Source: Streptomyces sp. CB01373 | Lineage (GTDB): Bacteria > Actinomycetota > Actinomycetes > Streptomycetales > Streptomycetaceae | Reading direction: 5' to 3' | Length of the DNA stretch: 64,000 nucleotides | Assembly: GCF_002803075.1 (NCBI RefSeq) | Contig: NZ_NNBK01000002.1 | Coordinates: forward strand, 248,001-312,000 | Made by a program: the position numbers and the translations under genes | Part shown: positions 1 to 9,028 of the stretch, one piece after another | Layout of the letters: every line of letters begins with the position of its first letter | Numbering within the stretch: position 1 is the first letter of the stretch | The notes under the pieces: generated by a model | The model's database searches: none | What the model was told of the DNA's origin: nothing | The model's input: only the letters and a program-made list of their open reading frames with translations

Positions 1-629
1 GCCGCCGTCTCGATGCTGTCCCAGGCGTCGATCTGCGCGCCCGTGCGGGCGTCGGTGAGCACCGTACGGGCCACCGGGTTGCCGAGCGAGTCCAGCCCGA
101 CCGCGTTGGTGCGCCAGGCCAGGCGCGGGGCGCCGTGCAGGGCGTCGACGATCAACTCGGGCTTGGCCTTGACCTGTTGCAGCTTCGTGCCCAGGTTCTC
201 CGCGCGCAGCGCGTTCACCGCGAGGTCGGCCGCCTTCGGGGCGGTGAGCTCGGGCGTGGTGCTCGGCAGGGACACCGTGCCCTTCGAGGCCCGGTCGGCG
301 CCGCGGTAGGTGCCGTCCGGAGTGAGATGGACGATGAAGTCACCGCCCAGCACGGGCAGTTGGCGATACGAGCGGTCGTAGCGGACGTGCTGTGCGCCGT
401 TCTTGTCGACGACCACGTCCCGTACGGTGGTCGCCTCGGCGGAAGTGAGGCCCAGGGCCGTGGAGTGGTGGGCGAGCGCCGACTCGGCGTTGTGGATGGC
501 GGTGGCCCGGGTGGGTCTGCCCTCCGCGTGCGCGGCGGGGGAGAGGGCGGCGGCCAGCAGGGTGGCGGTGGTGGCGGCCACACCGGCCGTGGCAAGGCGG
601 GAACCTCGGATGTGCCGTGTCCGACTCAT
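1..629 (-). CDS. Secreted M4 (thermolysin-like) metallopeptidase, N-terminal part only
   Basis: The gene runs leftward off the window edge, so only about 209 residues are seen. ATG at 629 follows AAGGAG at good spacing. Residues 1-35 form a Sec-type signal peptide (positive n-region, Ala/Leu core, AHA cleavage site). Residues about 60-200 match the FTP/PepSY propeptide that chaperones thermolysin-like zinc proteases, with motifs such as VLGGDFIVHL and RLAWRTNAVG. The catalytic HExxH domain would lie beyond the window, so the M4 assignment rests on the propeptide alone. Expected role: an extracellular neutral protease made as a zymogen. A perfect 14-bp palindrome lies about 70 bp upstream. Confidence 0.72.
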   Translation of the reverse strand, partial: MSRTRHIRGSRLATAGVAATTATLLAAALSPAAHAEGRPTRATAIHNAESALAHHSTALGLTSAEATTVRDVVVDKNGAQHVRYDRSYRQLPVLGGDFIVHLTPDGTYRGADRASKGTVSLPSTTPELTAPKAADLAVNALRAENLGTKLQQVKAKPELIVDALHGAPRLAWRTNAVGLDSLGNPVARTVLTDARTGAQIDAWDSIETA

Positions 630-698
630 CGGTCTCCTTGAGCGCGGGCGCCCTGGGGGCGCGCGGGGGTGCGCTGGCGTCCCTGAGATTTAAGTGCT

Positions 699-712
699 CA
701 TGACATGTCATG
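699..712. promoter_or_regulatory. 14-bp perfect palindrome upstream of the M4 peptidase
   Basis: CATGACATGTCATG is a perfect inverted repeat between the divergent peptidase (start 629, leftward) and the cyclotransferase-like gene (start 757, rightward). Its position fits an operator for the peptidase promoter, but no regulator gene is adjacent. The regulatory role is inferred. Confidence 0.4.
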
Positions 713-756
713 TCCATAGCGCCTCCGGGTGGGCGTGAGGGGAGAGAATCGTTTCC

Positions 757-1209
757 GTGACGACTTCGACCACTCCGACGCCGCCGCCCGCACCGCTCCC
801 GTTCTTCGTCTACGGCACCCTGCGCCCGGGCGAGGGCAACCACGGCCTGCTCCTGCGCGGCCGCACCCGCTCCGAGGAACCCGCCCGGCTGTCCGGCGCG
901 GTGCTCTACGACGGACCCGGCTACCCGTACGCCGTGGAGGAGCCGGGCGGGCTGGTGCGGGGCGACCTGGTCGCCGCCCGGCCGGAGGAGTACGGCGAGG
1001 TGCTCACCGCGCTGGACCGGCTGGAGGAGTACGTCGCCGGCGACCCGCACAGCCTCTACGAGCGCATCGAGCGCGAAGTGGTCCGCGAGAGCGACGGAGC
1101 GGTCGTGCGCGCCTGGGTCTACGTCGCCGGGCCGTCCGTCACCCGACGGCTGCGCGCCGAGGGCACGCGCATCCAGGGCGGCGACTGGCGCACACGGAAC
1201 CCGGTCTGA
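757..1209 (+). CDS. Gamma-glutamylcyclotransferase-like (AIG2/GGCT fold) protein
   Basis: 150 residues. GTG start at 757 preceded by GGGGAGAG. Residues 16-28 carry the family signature FVYGTLRPGEGNH, which forms the substrate-binding loop of the GGCT fold. An acidic LDRLEEY segment near residue 90 supplies the likely catalytic glutamate. Length is typical of single-domain members, which release 5-oxoproline from gamma-glutamyl amines or peptides. The true substrate cannot be read from sequence. It is transcribed alone, divergently from the M4 peptidase. Confidence 0.8.
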   Translation: MTTSTTPTPPPAPLPFFVYGTLRPGEGNHGLLLRGRTRSEEPARLSGAVLYDGPGYPYAVEEPGGLVRGDLVAARPEEYGEVLTALDRLEEYVAGDPHSLYERIEREVVRESDGAVVRAWVYVAGPSVTRRLRAEGTRIQGGDWRTRNPV

Positions 1210-1319
1210 CGGGCGGTGACGCGAGCGGGGGCGGCACGTCTGGCGGCAGGCCTGTTCGGGACGGGCTGACACCTGCCCGGCCCGGCTGGGAGCCCGCCGC
1301 GGGCGAGCGTCAGGAGATC

Positions 1320-2057
1320 TCAGCGGGCCTCAGGCGACGGGCGCAGCTGGGCGTCGGCCAGGGCCCGGGTCACGCCGTGCTCCGTGCGGCCCAGGAACTT
1401 CGGGTCCGGCTGGAACACCGCCTCCAGGGCCGCCTTGCCGGCCGCGAACACCTCGCGGGTGCCGCCGTAGTACCAGGTGGCGTCGTGCTTGGCATCGACG
1501 CCGACACCGTAGGAGTCGATGCCCGCCGCGTCGCACAGCGCGACCGCACGGCGGACGTGGAAACCCTGGGTGACCAGGACCGCCCGGTCCACGCCGAAGA
1601 TCTTCTTCGCGCGGACGCAGGAGCTCCAGGTGTCGAAGCCGGCGTAGTCGCTCACGATCCGCGTGCCGGGCACGCCCCGCTCGGTCAGGTAGGCGCGCAT
1701 CGCGTCCGGCTCGTCGTAGTCCTCGCGGCTGTTGTCGCCGGTCACCAGGAGCACCTTGACCCGGCCCTCGTGGTACAGCTTCGCCGCCGCGTCCAGCCGG
1801 TGCGCCAGGTACGGCGACGGCTTCCCCTGCCACAGGCCCGCGCCGAAGACGACGGCGACGTCGGTGCGCGGCGCGTCCGCCGTGGTGCGCAGCCGGTCGC
1901 CGGCCGTGACGTAGGTCCAGGTCGCCGGGAGCAGTGCCAGTACGCACCCGGCCATCACCACCTGCGTCAGCAGCCGCCGCCCGGCACGGGTGCGCGGCAG
2001 GCGCGGACGGATCCACGGCACTCGGCGCGGCGAGCGTGGCTCATGCGTCAGGCGCAT
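1320..2057 (-). CDS. YdcF/SanA-like DUF218 membrane-anchored protein
   Basis: 245 residues from ATG 2057, preceded by GGGAGGGAA; open frame upstream is GC-rich and lacks a better start. One membrane segment at about residues 26-46 is followed by an extracytoplasmic DUF218 domain with the conserved strings [24 protein letters not shown] and TQGFHVRRA. SanA of E. coli, from the same family, affects envelope permeability to vancomycin; YdcF binds SAM. The biochemical role is unsettled. The gene is monocistronic and divergent from dgt across a long repeat-rich spacer. Confidence 0.82.
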   Translation of the reverse strand: MRLTHEPRSPRRVPWIRPRLPRTRAGRRLLTQVVMAGCVLALLPATWTYVTAGDRLRTTADAPRTDVAVVFGAGLWQGKPSPYLAHRLDAAAKLYHEGRVKVLLVTGDNSREDYDEPDAMRAYLTERGVPGTRIVSDYAGFDTWSSCVRAKKIFGVDRAVLVTQGFHVRRAVALCDAAGIDSYGVGVDAKHDATWYYGGTREVFAAGKAALEAVFQPDPKFLGRTEHGVTRALADAQLRPSPEAR

Positions 2058-2159
2058 CGTTCGATTCCCTCCCCAGGCGCCCCCACGGCCCCCCGAACAG
2101 CAAGGACGCACCCCACACCGTCCCGGTTCACTCCCGGCAGCCCATTCTCGCGCCGGCGG

Positions 2160-2575
2160 ACGCGGAACCGGGACCGGGGGTGGGTGCATGTCCGTCCCAG
2201 CCCGGCGGCGGGACCGGAGTCCGGTCGGAGCCCGGATGGCGCCGGCTCCCGTCACGGACCGGCCGCCCGGCCCGCAGGCGCGCGGGCGTCTCACCACACG
2301 GGCCGCTTGCCACGGCCCGGCGGACAGTCAGGAGTCCAAGGAGACACCCCCGCCCGTCACGGCCCGGCGGGCGGGACCGGGGTCCGGGGCGAGGGCCGCG
2401 CTCATCGTGGCCTGGCGGGTGGGACCGGGTGCGGGGCGGGCCCCCGGTAGGTCACGGCCCGGCGGGGGCGTCGGGGCCTGGAGTGGGGCGCATGCCCGTC
2501 CCGGCCCGGCGGGCGGCACCGGGGTGCGGGGCGGGGGCTTGGTCCGGCCCGGTCCGGTGGGGAGCCACGGAGTCC
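2160..2575. repeat. Degenerate GC-rich repeats in the 626-bp sanA-like/dgt intergenic region
   Basis: The gap 2058-2683 holds no credible gene. Within it the core GGCCCGGCGGGCGGGACCGG recurs with variations near 2200, 2250, 2360, 2410, 2457 and 2500, spaced irregularly at about 40-110 bp. Frames across it have no start signal and no recognisable protein. Its role is unknown; it may simply be decayed tandem duplication. Confidence 0.5.
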
Positions 2576-2683
2576 GGGAGGGACCCGCGTCCGCCATCCC
2601 CCGACGCCAGACGCGCGTGCCGTGGCGAGGGGGACGTGGACGGCGACATCCCCAATGTCCGTGGGTGCGCTTACTGTCGAAGC

Positions 2684-4030
2684 ATGGAAGGGATCGCATC
2701 CGAGGCAGCGCGGCCGCGCGGGCACGCCCACCGGTCGTCCGGGAACCATGTGCCGCCGGCCGGTTATGAGGCGTCGGCCGTCGAGCGGTGGGACGCCGAG
2801 CCGGACAAGCGGCCGGGGCGCACCGCCTTCCAGCGCGACCGCGCGCGTGTGCTGCACTCCGCCGCCCTCAGACGGCTGGCCGGCAAGACCCAGGTGGTCA
2901 CGCCGGGCACATACAGCCAGGCCTGGGACGCCAGCCCCCGCACCCGGCTCACCCACTCGCTCGAATGCGCCCAGGTCGGCCGGGAACTGGGCGCCGCCCT
3001 CGGTTGCGACCCCGACCTGGTGGAGGCGGCCTGCCTCTCCCACGACCTGGGCCACCCGCCCTTCGGGCACAACGGCGAACAGGCGCTGAACGAGTTCGCG
3101 CGGGACTGCGGCGGCTTCGAGGGCAACGCCCAGTCCCTGCGCCTGCTCACCCGCATCGAACCCAAGCGGTTCGTCGTGGACGACGAGACGGGCGAACTCG
3201 TCAGCGTCGGCCTCAACCTCACCCGCGCCGCCCTCGACGCCGCCACCAAGTACCCCTGGCCACGCGACGCGCACCCCACCGACCCGGCCTCGCCCAAGTT
3301 CGGCGTCTACGAGGACGACCGGCCGGTCTTCGGCTGGGTGCGCAAGGACGCACCCGGCACCCGCACCTGCTTCGAGGCCCAGGTCATGGACTGGGCGGAC
3401 GACGTGGCGTACTCGGTGCACGACGTGGAGGACGGACTGCACGCCGGCCACATCGACCCCGGCTGCCTGTACGCCGAACCCGAACGGCAGGCGGTCTTCG
3501 CGGTCGCCGTCGGCCGCTACGTGCCGGCGGACACCGACCCCGGGGAACTCGCCGAGGCCCTCGACCGGCTCCTGGACCAGGAGTGGTGGCCGCACGGCTA
3601 CGACGGCTCGGCCGTCGCCCAGGCCCGCCTGAAGGACGCCACCAGCCAGCTCATCGGCCGCTTCTGCCTGGCCGCCGAGGGCGCCACCCGGGAGAGGTAC
3701 GGAAGCGGGCGCCTCACGCGCTACGGCGCCGAGCTGGTCGTCCCCCGGACCACCCGAATGGAGTGCGCGGTCCTCAAGGCCGTCGCCGACCGTTACGTCA
3801 TGCAGCGTGCCGAGCAGGAGCGGCTGCGCGCCGACCAGCGGATCGTGGTCGCCGAGCTGGCCGAGGCGCTGACGGCCCGCGCCCCGTACGGCCTGGACCC
3901 CCAGTTCCGCGCCCTGTTCGACCAGGCCGCCGACGACCGTGCCCGTAAGCGCGTGCTCGTCGACCAGATCGCATCCCTCACCGACGCCTCGGCCCGTTCG
4001 CTTCACGCGCGTCTGAGAGGACACGTATGA
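2684..4030 (+). CDS. dgt: Deoxyguanosinetriphosphate triphosphohydrolase (HD domain)
   Basis: 448 residues from ATG 2684; the frame stays open upstream through repeats but no earlier start has support. Dgt-type enzymes hydrolyse dNTPs to deoxynucleoside plus triphosphate and so tune dNTP pools. The HD metal site is visible as [10 protein letters not shown] near residue 90 and [14 protein letters not shown] near residue 120. Further on come GNAQSLR and [16 protein letters not shown], the last carrying the conserved D-D-V-Y-S-H-D block. It lies upstream of the reductase and dnaG, as in other Streptomyces, which fits a link to DNA replication. Confidence 0.93.
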   Translation: MEGIASEAARPRGHAHRSSGNHVPPAGYEASAVERWDAEPDKRPGRTAFQRDRARVLHSAALRRLAGKTQVVTPGTYSQAWDASPRTRLTHSLECAQVGRELGAALGCDPDLVEAACLSHDLGHPPFGHNGEQALNEFARDCGGFEGNAQSLRLLTRIEPKRFVVDDETGELVSVGLNLTRAALDAATKYPWPRDAHPTDPASPKFGVYEDDRPVFGWVRKDAPGTRTCFEAQVMDWADDVAYSVHDVEDGLHAGHIDPGCLYAEPERQAVFAVAVGRYVPADTDPGELAEALDRLLDQEWWPHGYDGSAVAQARLKDATSQLIGRFCLAAEGATRERYGSGRLTRYGAELVVPRTTRMECAVLKAVADRYVMQRAEQERLRADQRIVVAELAEALTARAPYGLDPQFRALFDQAADDRARKRVLVDQIASLTDASARSLHARLRGHV

Positions 4031-4217
4031 CGGGAAGAGCGCACGCATGGCATTGACAGCGCGTTTACGGACAGCCGTGGTACCGCTGGGACCGGAGTGA
4101 ACGCAGTGACCCCGACCGGGTCCCGAGGTGACCCTCCGTGGCCTGATCGGGCCACTCCCTCTTCCCGCACCACGCTCCGTGCGGGACGCTCCCATGTGGC
4201 GGCACCCACAGTGTTCT

Positions 4218-4234
4218 CTGGGGGACACCCCCAG
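4218..4234. repeat. Short hairpin repeat CTGGGGG-ACA-CCCCCAG before the reductase gene
   Basis: Perfect 7-bp stem with a 3-nt loop, followed by ACCCCCGGC and then the AGGAGG ribosome site at 4244-4249. About 22 of 24 bases (4221-4244) are shared with an insertion inside matB at 19867-19905. This suggests a dispersed palindromic repeat. In this position it would lie in the 5' leader of the reductase transcript. Confidence 0.5.
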
Positions 4235-4255
4235 ACCCCCGGCAGGAGGCATCAA

Positions 4256-5521
4256 GTGGTCGACGCGGATCAGACATTCGTCATCGTCGGAGGAGGGCTG
4301 GCCGGCGCGAAGGCGGCCGAGACCCTGCGCGCGGAGGGCTTCAACGGCCGCGTGATCCTCGTGTGCGACGAGCGCGACCACCCCTACGAGCGGCCGCCGC
4401 TGTCCAAGGGCTACCTGCTCGGCAAGGAGGAGCGCGACAGCGTCTTCGTGCACGAGCCCGCCTGGTACGCGCAGAACGACATCGAGCTGCACCTCGGCCA
4501 GACGGTCGTCGCGATCGACCGCGCCGCGAAAACCGTCCACTACGGGGACGACGGCACCCACGTGCGCTACGACAAGCTGCTGCTGGCCACCGGCGCCGAG
4601 CCGCGCCGCCTGGACATCCCCGGCACCGACCTCGCCGGCGTCCACCACCTGCGCCGCCTTGCCCACGCCGAGCGCCTGAAGCACGTCCTGACCCACCTCG
4701 GCCGGGACAACGGCCACCTCGTGATCGCGGGAGGCGGCTGGATCGGTCTGGAGGTCGCGGCGGCGGCCCGCGAGTACGGCGCGGAGGTCACCGTCGTCCA
4801 GACGGCCGCCACCCCGCTGCACAGCGCGCTCGGCCCCGAGCTCGGCGCGCTCTTCGCCGAGCTGCACCGCGAGCGCGGCGTCCGCTTCCGCTTCGGCGCC
4901 CGGCTCACCGAGATCGTCGGGCAGGACGGCATGGTGCTCGCCGTGCGGACCGACGACGGCGAGGAGCACCCCTGCCACGACGTGCTCGCCGCGATCGGCG
5001 CCGCGCCGCGTGTCGCCCTGGCGGAGTCGGCGGGCCTGGAGCTGGCCGACCGCGCCCACGGCGGCGGCATCAAGGTGGACGAGCGGCTGCGCACGTCCGA
5101 CCCGGACATCTACGCGGCCGGCGACGTGGCCGCCTTCCCGCACGGGCTGTTCGACACCCGGCTGCGGGTGGAGCACTGGGCCAACGCGCTGAACGGCGGC
5201 CCGGCCGCGGCCCGCGCGATGCTCGGCCAGGAGGTCCTCTACGACCGCGTGCCCTACTTCTTCACCGACCAGTACGACCTGGGCATGGAGTACAGCGGCT
5301 GGGCGCCCCCCGGCTCCTACGACGAGGTGGTGATCCGCGGGGACGCCGGAAAGCGCGAGTTCATCGCGTTCTGGGTGAAGGAGGGCCGCGTCCTGGCCGG
5401 GATGAACGTCAACGTGTGGGACGTCACGGACCCGATCCAGCACCTGATCCGTACCAGGGCGCAGGTGGACACGGAGGCGCTCGCGGACCCGCACGTGCCG
5501 CTGGAGAGCCTGACCCCGTAG
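4256..5521 (+). CDS. FAD/NAD(P)-dependent oxidoreductase, ferredoxin-reductase type
   Basis: 421 residues. GTG 4256 has an excellent AGGAGG 6 bp upstream. Two Rossmann motifs are present: VGGGLAGAKAAE near residue 10 for FAD and IAGGGWIGLEVAAAA near residue 158 for NAD(P)H. The second FAD signature is IYAAGDVAAF near residue 285, and a reductase C-terminal domain is included (FFTDQYDLGMEYSG). Family members pass electrons from NAD(P)H to a ferredoxin or rubredoxin. No ferredoxin or P450 gene is adjacent, so the partner is unknown. It sits between dgt and dnaG, 39 bp before the latter. Confidence 0.88.
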   Translation: MVDADQTFVIVGGGLAGAKAAETLRAEGFNGRVILVCDERDHPYERPPLSKGYLLGKEERDSVFVHEPAWYAQNDIELHLGQTVVAIDRAAKTVHYGDDGTHVRYDKLLLATGAEPRRLDIPGTDLAGVHHLRRLAHAERLKHVLTHLGRDNGHLVIAGGGWIGLEVAAAAREYGAEVTVVQTAATPLHSALGPELGALFAELHRERGVRFRFGARLTEIVGQDGMVLAVRTDDGEEHPCHDVLAAIGAAPRVALAESAGLELADRAHGGGIKVDERLRTSDPDIYAAGDVAAFPHGLFDTRLRVEHWANALNGGPAAARAMLGQEVLYDRVPYFFTDQYDLGMEYSGWAPPGSYDEVVIRGDAGKREFIAFWVKEGRVLAGMNVNVWDVTDPIQHLIRTRAQVDTEALADPHVPLESLTP

Positions 5522-5548
5522 CCGGGCGGGAGCCTCGCCGGACCACCG

Positions 5549-5554
5549 TAGACT
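5549..5554 (+). promoter_or_regulatory. Candidate -10 element of a leaderless dnaG transcript
   Basis: TAGACT ends six bases before the GTG start at 5561 and no ribosome-binding sequence precedes that start. The spacing places transcription start at the first codon, as in many Streptomyces leaderless genes. No good -35 is visible. Confidence 0.5.
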
Positions 5555-5560
5555 TCTGGC

Positions 5561-7471
5561 GTGGCAGGACGGATCAACGACGAGGACGTGAAGGCGGTAC
5601 GGGACGCGGTCCCGATCGACGCCGTGGTGTCCGAGTACCTCCAGCTGCGGAACGCGGGCGGGGGCAACCTCAAGGGCCTGTGCCCGTTCCACGACGAGAA
5701 GTCGCCGTCCTTCCAGGTCAGCCCGAGCAAGGGACTCTTCCACTGCTTCGGCTGCCAGGAGGGTGGCGACACCATCGCGTTCGTGATGAAGATCGACCAC
5801 CTCTCCTTCTCGGAGACGGTCGAGCGGCTGGCCGCCCAGGCCGGCATCACCCTGCGCTACGAGGAGGGCGGGTACAACCCCGCCCACCAGCGCGGCGAGC
5901 GCATCCGCCTGGTGGAGGCGCACAAGCTGGCCGCCGACTGGTACGCCGAACAGCTCGCGAACTCCGCCGAGGCCGAGACCGGCCGGGTCTTCCTCGCCGA
6001 ACGCGGCTTCGACCAGGGCGCCGCCCTCCACTTCGGCGTCGGCTACAGCCCCCAGGGCTGGGACCACCTCACCCGCTTTCTGCGCGGCAAGGGCTTCACC
6101 GACAAGGAGCTGATCCTCTCCGGTCTCGCCCAGGAGGGCCGCCGCGGTCCCATCGACCGCTTCCGGGGCCGGCTGATGTGGCCGATCCGCGACATCGGCG
6201 GCGACGTGGTCGGCTTCGGCGCGCGCAAGCTGTACGAGGCGGACAACGGACCGAAGTACCTCAACACCCCCGACACCGCGATCTACAGGAAGTCCCAGGT
6301 GCTCTACGGGATCGACCTGGCGAAGAAGGAGATCGCGAAGACCTCCCGTGCGGTGGTGGTCGAGGGCTACACCGACGTCATGGCCTGCCACCTGGCCGGC
6401 GTGCCGATCGCCATCGCCACCTGCGGCACGGCGTTCGGAGGCGACCACATCAAGATCCTGCGCCGGCTGCTGATGGACAACGGATCGGCGCGTGTGATCT
6501 TCACCTTCGACGGTGACGCGGCCGGGCAGAAGGCGGCCCTGCGGGCCTTCGAGGACGACCAGAAGTTCGCCGCCGAGACCTACATCGCCGTCGCCCCGGA
6601 CGGCATGGACCCCTGCGACCTGCGCCTGGCCAAGGGCGACGAGGCGGTCGCCGACCTGGTCGAACCGCGCACCCCGCTGTTCGAGTTCGCGCTGCGCCAG
6701 ATCGTGGCCCGCTACGACCTCGACACTCCGGCCGGCCGTGCCTCCGCCCTGGACGAGGCCGCGCCGGTCGTCGCCCGGATCAAGAACAGCGGCGCCCAGC
6801 ACGAGGTCGCGGTGCAGCTCGCCGGACTGCTCGGCATCCTCGACACCCAGTTCGTGGTCAAGCGGGTGGCCCAGCTGGCCCGCTGGGCCCGCGAACGCGG
6901 TGGCCGCGGCCCCTCACCCGACCAGCGGCAGCGGGGCCCGCAGCAGGAGTACGCGCCGGCGCGTCCCGCGCCCCGGGGCCCGGCGCTCAACCTGCGCAAC
7001 CCGGTCTTCGCCACCGAACGCGAACTGCTCAAACTCGCCCTGCAGCGCCCGGAGCTGGTCTCCCCGGCCTTCGACGCCTACGGCGTGGACGAGTTCACCG
7101 CCTCGCCGTACGCCGCCGTACGTCAGGCGGTCCTGGACGCGGGCGGCGCCGAGTACGGCGTCGGCGACCCGCACGAGTACCTGGCACGGGTCCGTGAGGC
7201 CGCCCCGGACGACACGGTCCGCGCGATGGTCACCGAGCTGGCGGTGGAGGCGATCCTGCTCCACCGGGACGTCGACGAGGCCTACGCGGGTGCCCAGCTG
7301 GTGACGGTCCGCCGCCGCGCGGTCGAACGCCGCATCCGCGACCTGCAGAGCACGGTCGCCCGCCTGGGCACCGGCGGCGACCCCGCTCAACTGGCCTCGG
7401 CGCAGAACGAGTTGTGGATCCTCCAGCAGTACGACCAGGCACTGCGCGAACGCGGTGTGGCAGCGCTGTGA
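5561..7471 (+). CDS. dnaG: DNA primase
   Basis: 636 residues. Synthesises RNA primers for replication. The N-terminal CHC2 zinc ribbon is intact (Cys41, His44, Cys62, Cys65). The TOPRIM catalytic core has VVVEGYTDVMA with its catalytic glutamate near residue 267 and the DGD motif TFDGDAAGQ near residue 315. The C-terminal third, after a Pro/Arg-rich linker around residues 450-475, is the helicase-interaction region (FATERELLKLALQRPEL). Start is GTG 5561; the lack of a Shine-Dalgarno sequence and a TAGACT box just upstream suggest leaderless translation. The next gene downstream is the hrdA sigma factor, a typical Streptomyces arrangement. Confidence 0.97.
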   Translation: MAGRINDEDVKAVRDAVPIDAVVSEYLQLRNAGGGNLKGLCPFHDEKSPSFQVSPSKGLFHCFGCQEGGDTIAFVMKIDHLSFSETVERLAAQAGITLRYEEGGYNPAHQRGERIRLVEAHKLAADWYAEQLANSAEAETGRVFLAERGFDQGAALHFGVGYSPQGWDHLTRFLRGKGFTDKELILSGLAQEGRRGPIDRFRGRLMWPIRDIGGDVVGFGARKLYEADNGPKYLNTPDTAIYRKSQVLYGIDLAKKEIAKTSRAVVVEGYTDVMACHLAGVPIAIATCGTAFGGDHIKILRRLLMDNGSARVIFTFDGDAAGQKAALRAFEDDQKFAAETYIAVAPDGMDPCDLRLAKGDEAVADLVEPRTPLFEFALRQIVARYDLDTPAGRASALDEAAPVVARIKNSGAQHEVAVQLAGLLGILDTQFVVKRVAQLARWARERGGRGPSPDQRQRGPQQEYAPARPAPRGPALNLRNPVFATERELLKLALQRPELVSPAFDAYGVDEFTASPYAAVRQAVLDAGGAEYGVGDPHEYLARVREAAPDDTVRAMVTELAVEAILLHRDVDEAYAGAQLVTVRRRAVERRIRDLQSTVARLGTGGDPAQLASAQNELWILQQYDQALRERGVAAL

Positions 7472-7750
7472 GCGTGCGCCGGGCCGTCGGGCGGTCTGAG
7501 TAACCGGCCGGTCACGCACCGGACTCAAAAAGTCTTCGCACGCCCCTCGTGGCGGTGATGTGTCGTACCCCACACTGGGTCCGGTTGCCTGAGTCCTCGG
7601 AGCGCGGCCGCTCCGCCCCTCACGGGTGACGCATCCCCGCGGCTGTGCTTCTCGCGTACGGGACGGACGGTGGCGGGGCCGCCGCCGACTCCGCCCCCTC
7701 TCGTACCGCTGCCGCACGCCTCAGCAGCGATCATCCTGGAGGTCGCCCCC

Positions 7751-8791
7751 GTGCAGACCCAGACCCTCACCCAGACCGACATCCCCGCCGGACCGGGCAG
7801 CGCCGGGCCGGTCCCGGAGGCGGACGCGGAGGCCCCGCCCGAGCTTCCCGATCCGGTTCCCGCCCGTACCGAGAGCAGCGGCCCCTCCTCCGACCTGTTC
7901 CGCCAGTACCTCCGGGAGATCGGCCGGATCCCGCTGCTCACCGCCGCGGAGGAGGTCGAGCTGGCCCGGCGCGTGGAGGCCGGCCTGTTCGCGGAGGAGA
8001 AGCTGACCACCACTCCGGACCTGGACAGCCGGCTCGCCCTGGACCTGGACCGGATCGTCGTGCTGGGCCGGATGGCCAAGCGCCGGCTCATCGAGGCCAA
8101 TCTGCGGCTCGTGGTGTCCGTGGCGAAGCGGTACGTCGGCCGGGGGCTCACCATGCTCGACCTCGTGCAGGAGGGCAACCTCGGGCTCATCCGGGCCGTG
8201 GAGAAGTTCGACTACGCCCGCGGCTTCAAGTTCTCCACCTACGCCACCTGGTGGATCCGCCAGGCCATGTCCCGCGCCCTGGCCGACCAGGCCCGCACCA
8301 TCCGCGTACCCGTGCACGTCGTCGAACTCATCAACCGGGTCGTACGGGTGCAGCGGAGGATGCTCCAGGAGCGGGGCTACGAGCCGGCCACCGAGGAGGT
8401 CGCCGCCCTCCTCGACCTGCCGCCCGAGCGGGTGAGCGAGGTCCTGCGGCTCGCCCAGGAGCCGGTCTCCCTGCACGCCCCGGTCGGCGAGGAGGACGAG
8501 GTCGCCCTCGGTGACCTGATCGAGGACGGCGACGCCGCCTCGCCGGTGGAGTCGGCGGCGTTCCTGCTGCTGCGCGAGCACCTGGAGGCCGTGCTGTCCA
8601 CGCTGGGGGAACGCGAGCGCAAGGTCGTGCAGTTGAGGTACGGGCTCGTCGACGGGCGCCCGCGCACGCTGGAGGAGATAGGGCGCATCTTCGGCGTGAC
8701 GCGCGAGCGGATCCGCCAGATCGAGTCCAAGACCCTCAACAAGCTGCGCGACCACGCCTTCGCCGACCAACTCCGCGGCTACCTGGACTGA
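7751..8791 (+). CDS. hrdA: RNA polymerase sigma factor, RpoD-like group 2 (HrdA)
   Basis: 346 residues from GTG 7751, preceded by GGAGG at 7738-7742; the frame opens 81 bp earlier without a ribosome site. Region 1.2 is [18 protein letters not shown], and regions 2.1-2.4 include the core-binding [14 protein letters not shown] and [13 protein letters not shown]. Region 3 and region 4.2 ([20 protein letters not shown]) are complete. The short N-terminus lacks the long acidic region 1.1 of the essential HrdB, so it belongs with the non-essential Hrd paralogues. Position after dnaG argues for HrdA. The 279-bp gap upstream should contain its promoter. The stop codon lies two bases before a MITE-like element. 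Confidence 0.9.
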   Translation: MQTQTLTQTDIPAGPGSAGPVPEADAEAPPELPDPVPARTESSGPSSDLFRQYLREIGRIPLLTAAEEVELARRVEAGLFAEEKLTTTPDLDSRLALDLDRIVVLGRMAKRRLIEANLRLVVSVAKRYVGRGLTMLDLVQEGNLGLIRAVEKFDYARGFKFSTYATWWIRQAMSRALADQARTIRVPVHVVELINRVVRVQRRMLQERGYEPATEEVAALLDLPPERVSEVLRLAQEPVSLHAPVGEEDEVALGDLIEDGDAASPVESAAFLLLREHLEAVLSTLGERERKVVQLRYGLVDGRPRTLEEIGRIFGVTRERIRQIESKTLNKLRDHAFADQLRGYLD

Positions 8792-8793
8792 CC

Positions 8794-8982
8794 TGGGGCC
8801 CGTCCGGCGGATCCTGTCGCAGACGCGGGGGCTGGCACGCCCGTCTGCGGCGTTGTCGTCGGTTGCCGACGCTCCGCGTCGACGCCCTCCTCCGCCTTGC
8901 AGTCGGACGCACCAGTCCCCGCTCACCCGAGTCGATCAGAGACCGTGGGTTTTCTGCGACCTGATCCGCCGGACAGGCCCCA
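8794..8982. mobile_element. 189-bp MITE-like element with 30-bp terminal inverted repeats
   Basis: Left end 8794-8823 and right end 8953-8982 are inverted copies matching at 27 of 30 bases (common core GTCCGGCGGATC). The interior has no open frame with start signals and no transposase. No target duplication is obvious at the edges. Terminal repeats of this kind recall Streptomyces IS5-type elements, so it may be a non-autonomous derivative moved in trans. It begins two bases after the hrdA stop codon. Confidence 0.65.
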
Positions 8983-8984
8983 GC

Positions 8985-9006
8985 GCCGCTCACCCCGGTG
9001 AGCGGC
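8985..9006. terminator. Bidirectional hairpin between hrdA and the ABC exporter pair
   Basis: GCCGCTCACC and GGTGAGCGGC form a perfect 10-bp stem with a 2-nt loop, midway between convergent genes. There is no U-tract, which is common for Streptomyces terminators. Confidence 0.55.
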
Positions 9007-9028
9007 CCCCGTCACACAGCACCGGCGG

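Noticed and set aside
2402..6802. A very long open frame on the minus strand across dgt, the reductase and dnaG
   Set aside because: It is antisense to three well-supported genes, has no start signal and encodes no recognisable domain; it is a by-product of high GC and codon bias.
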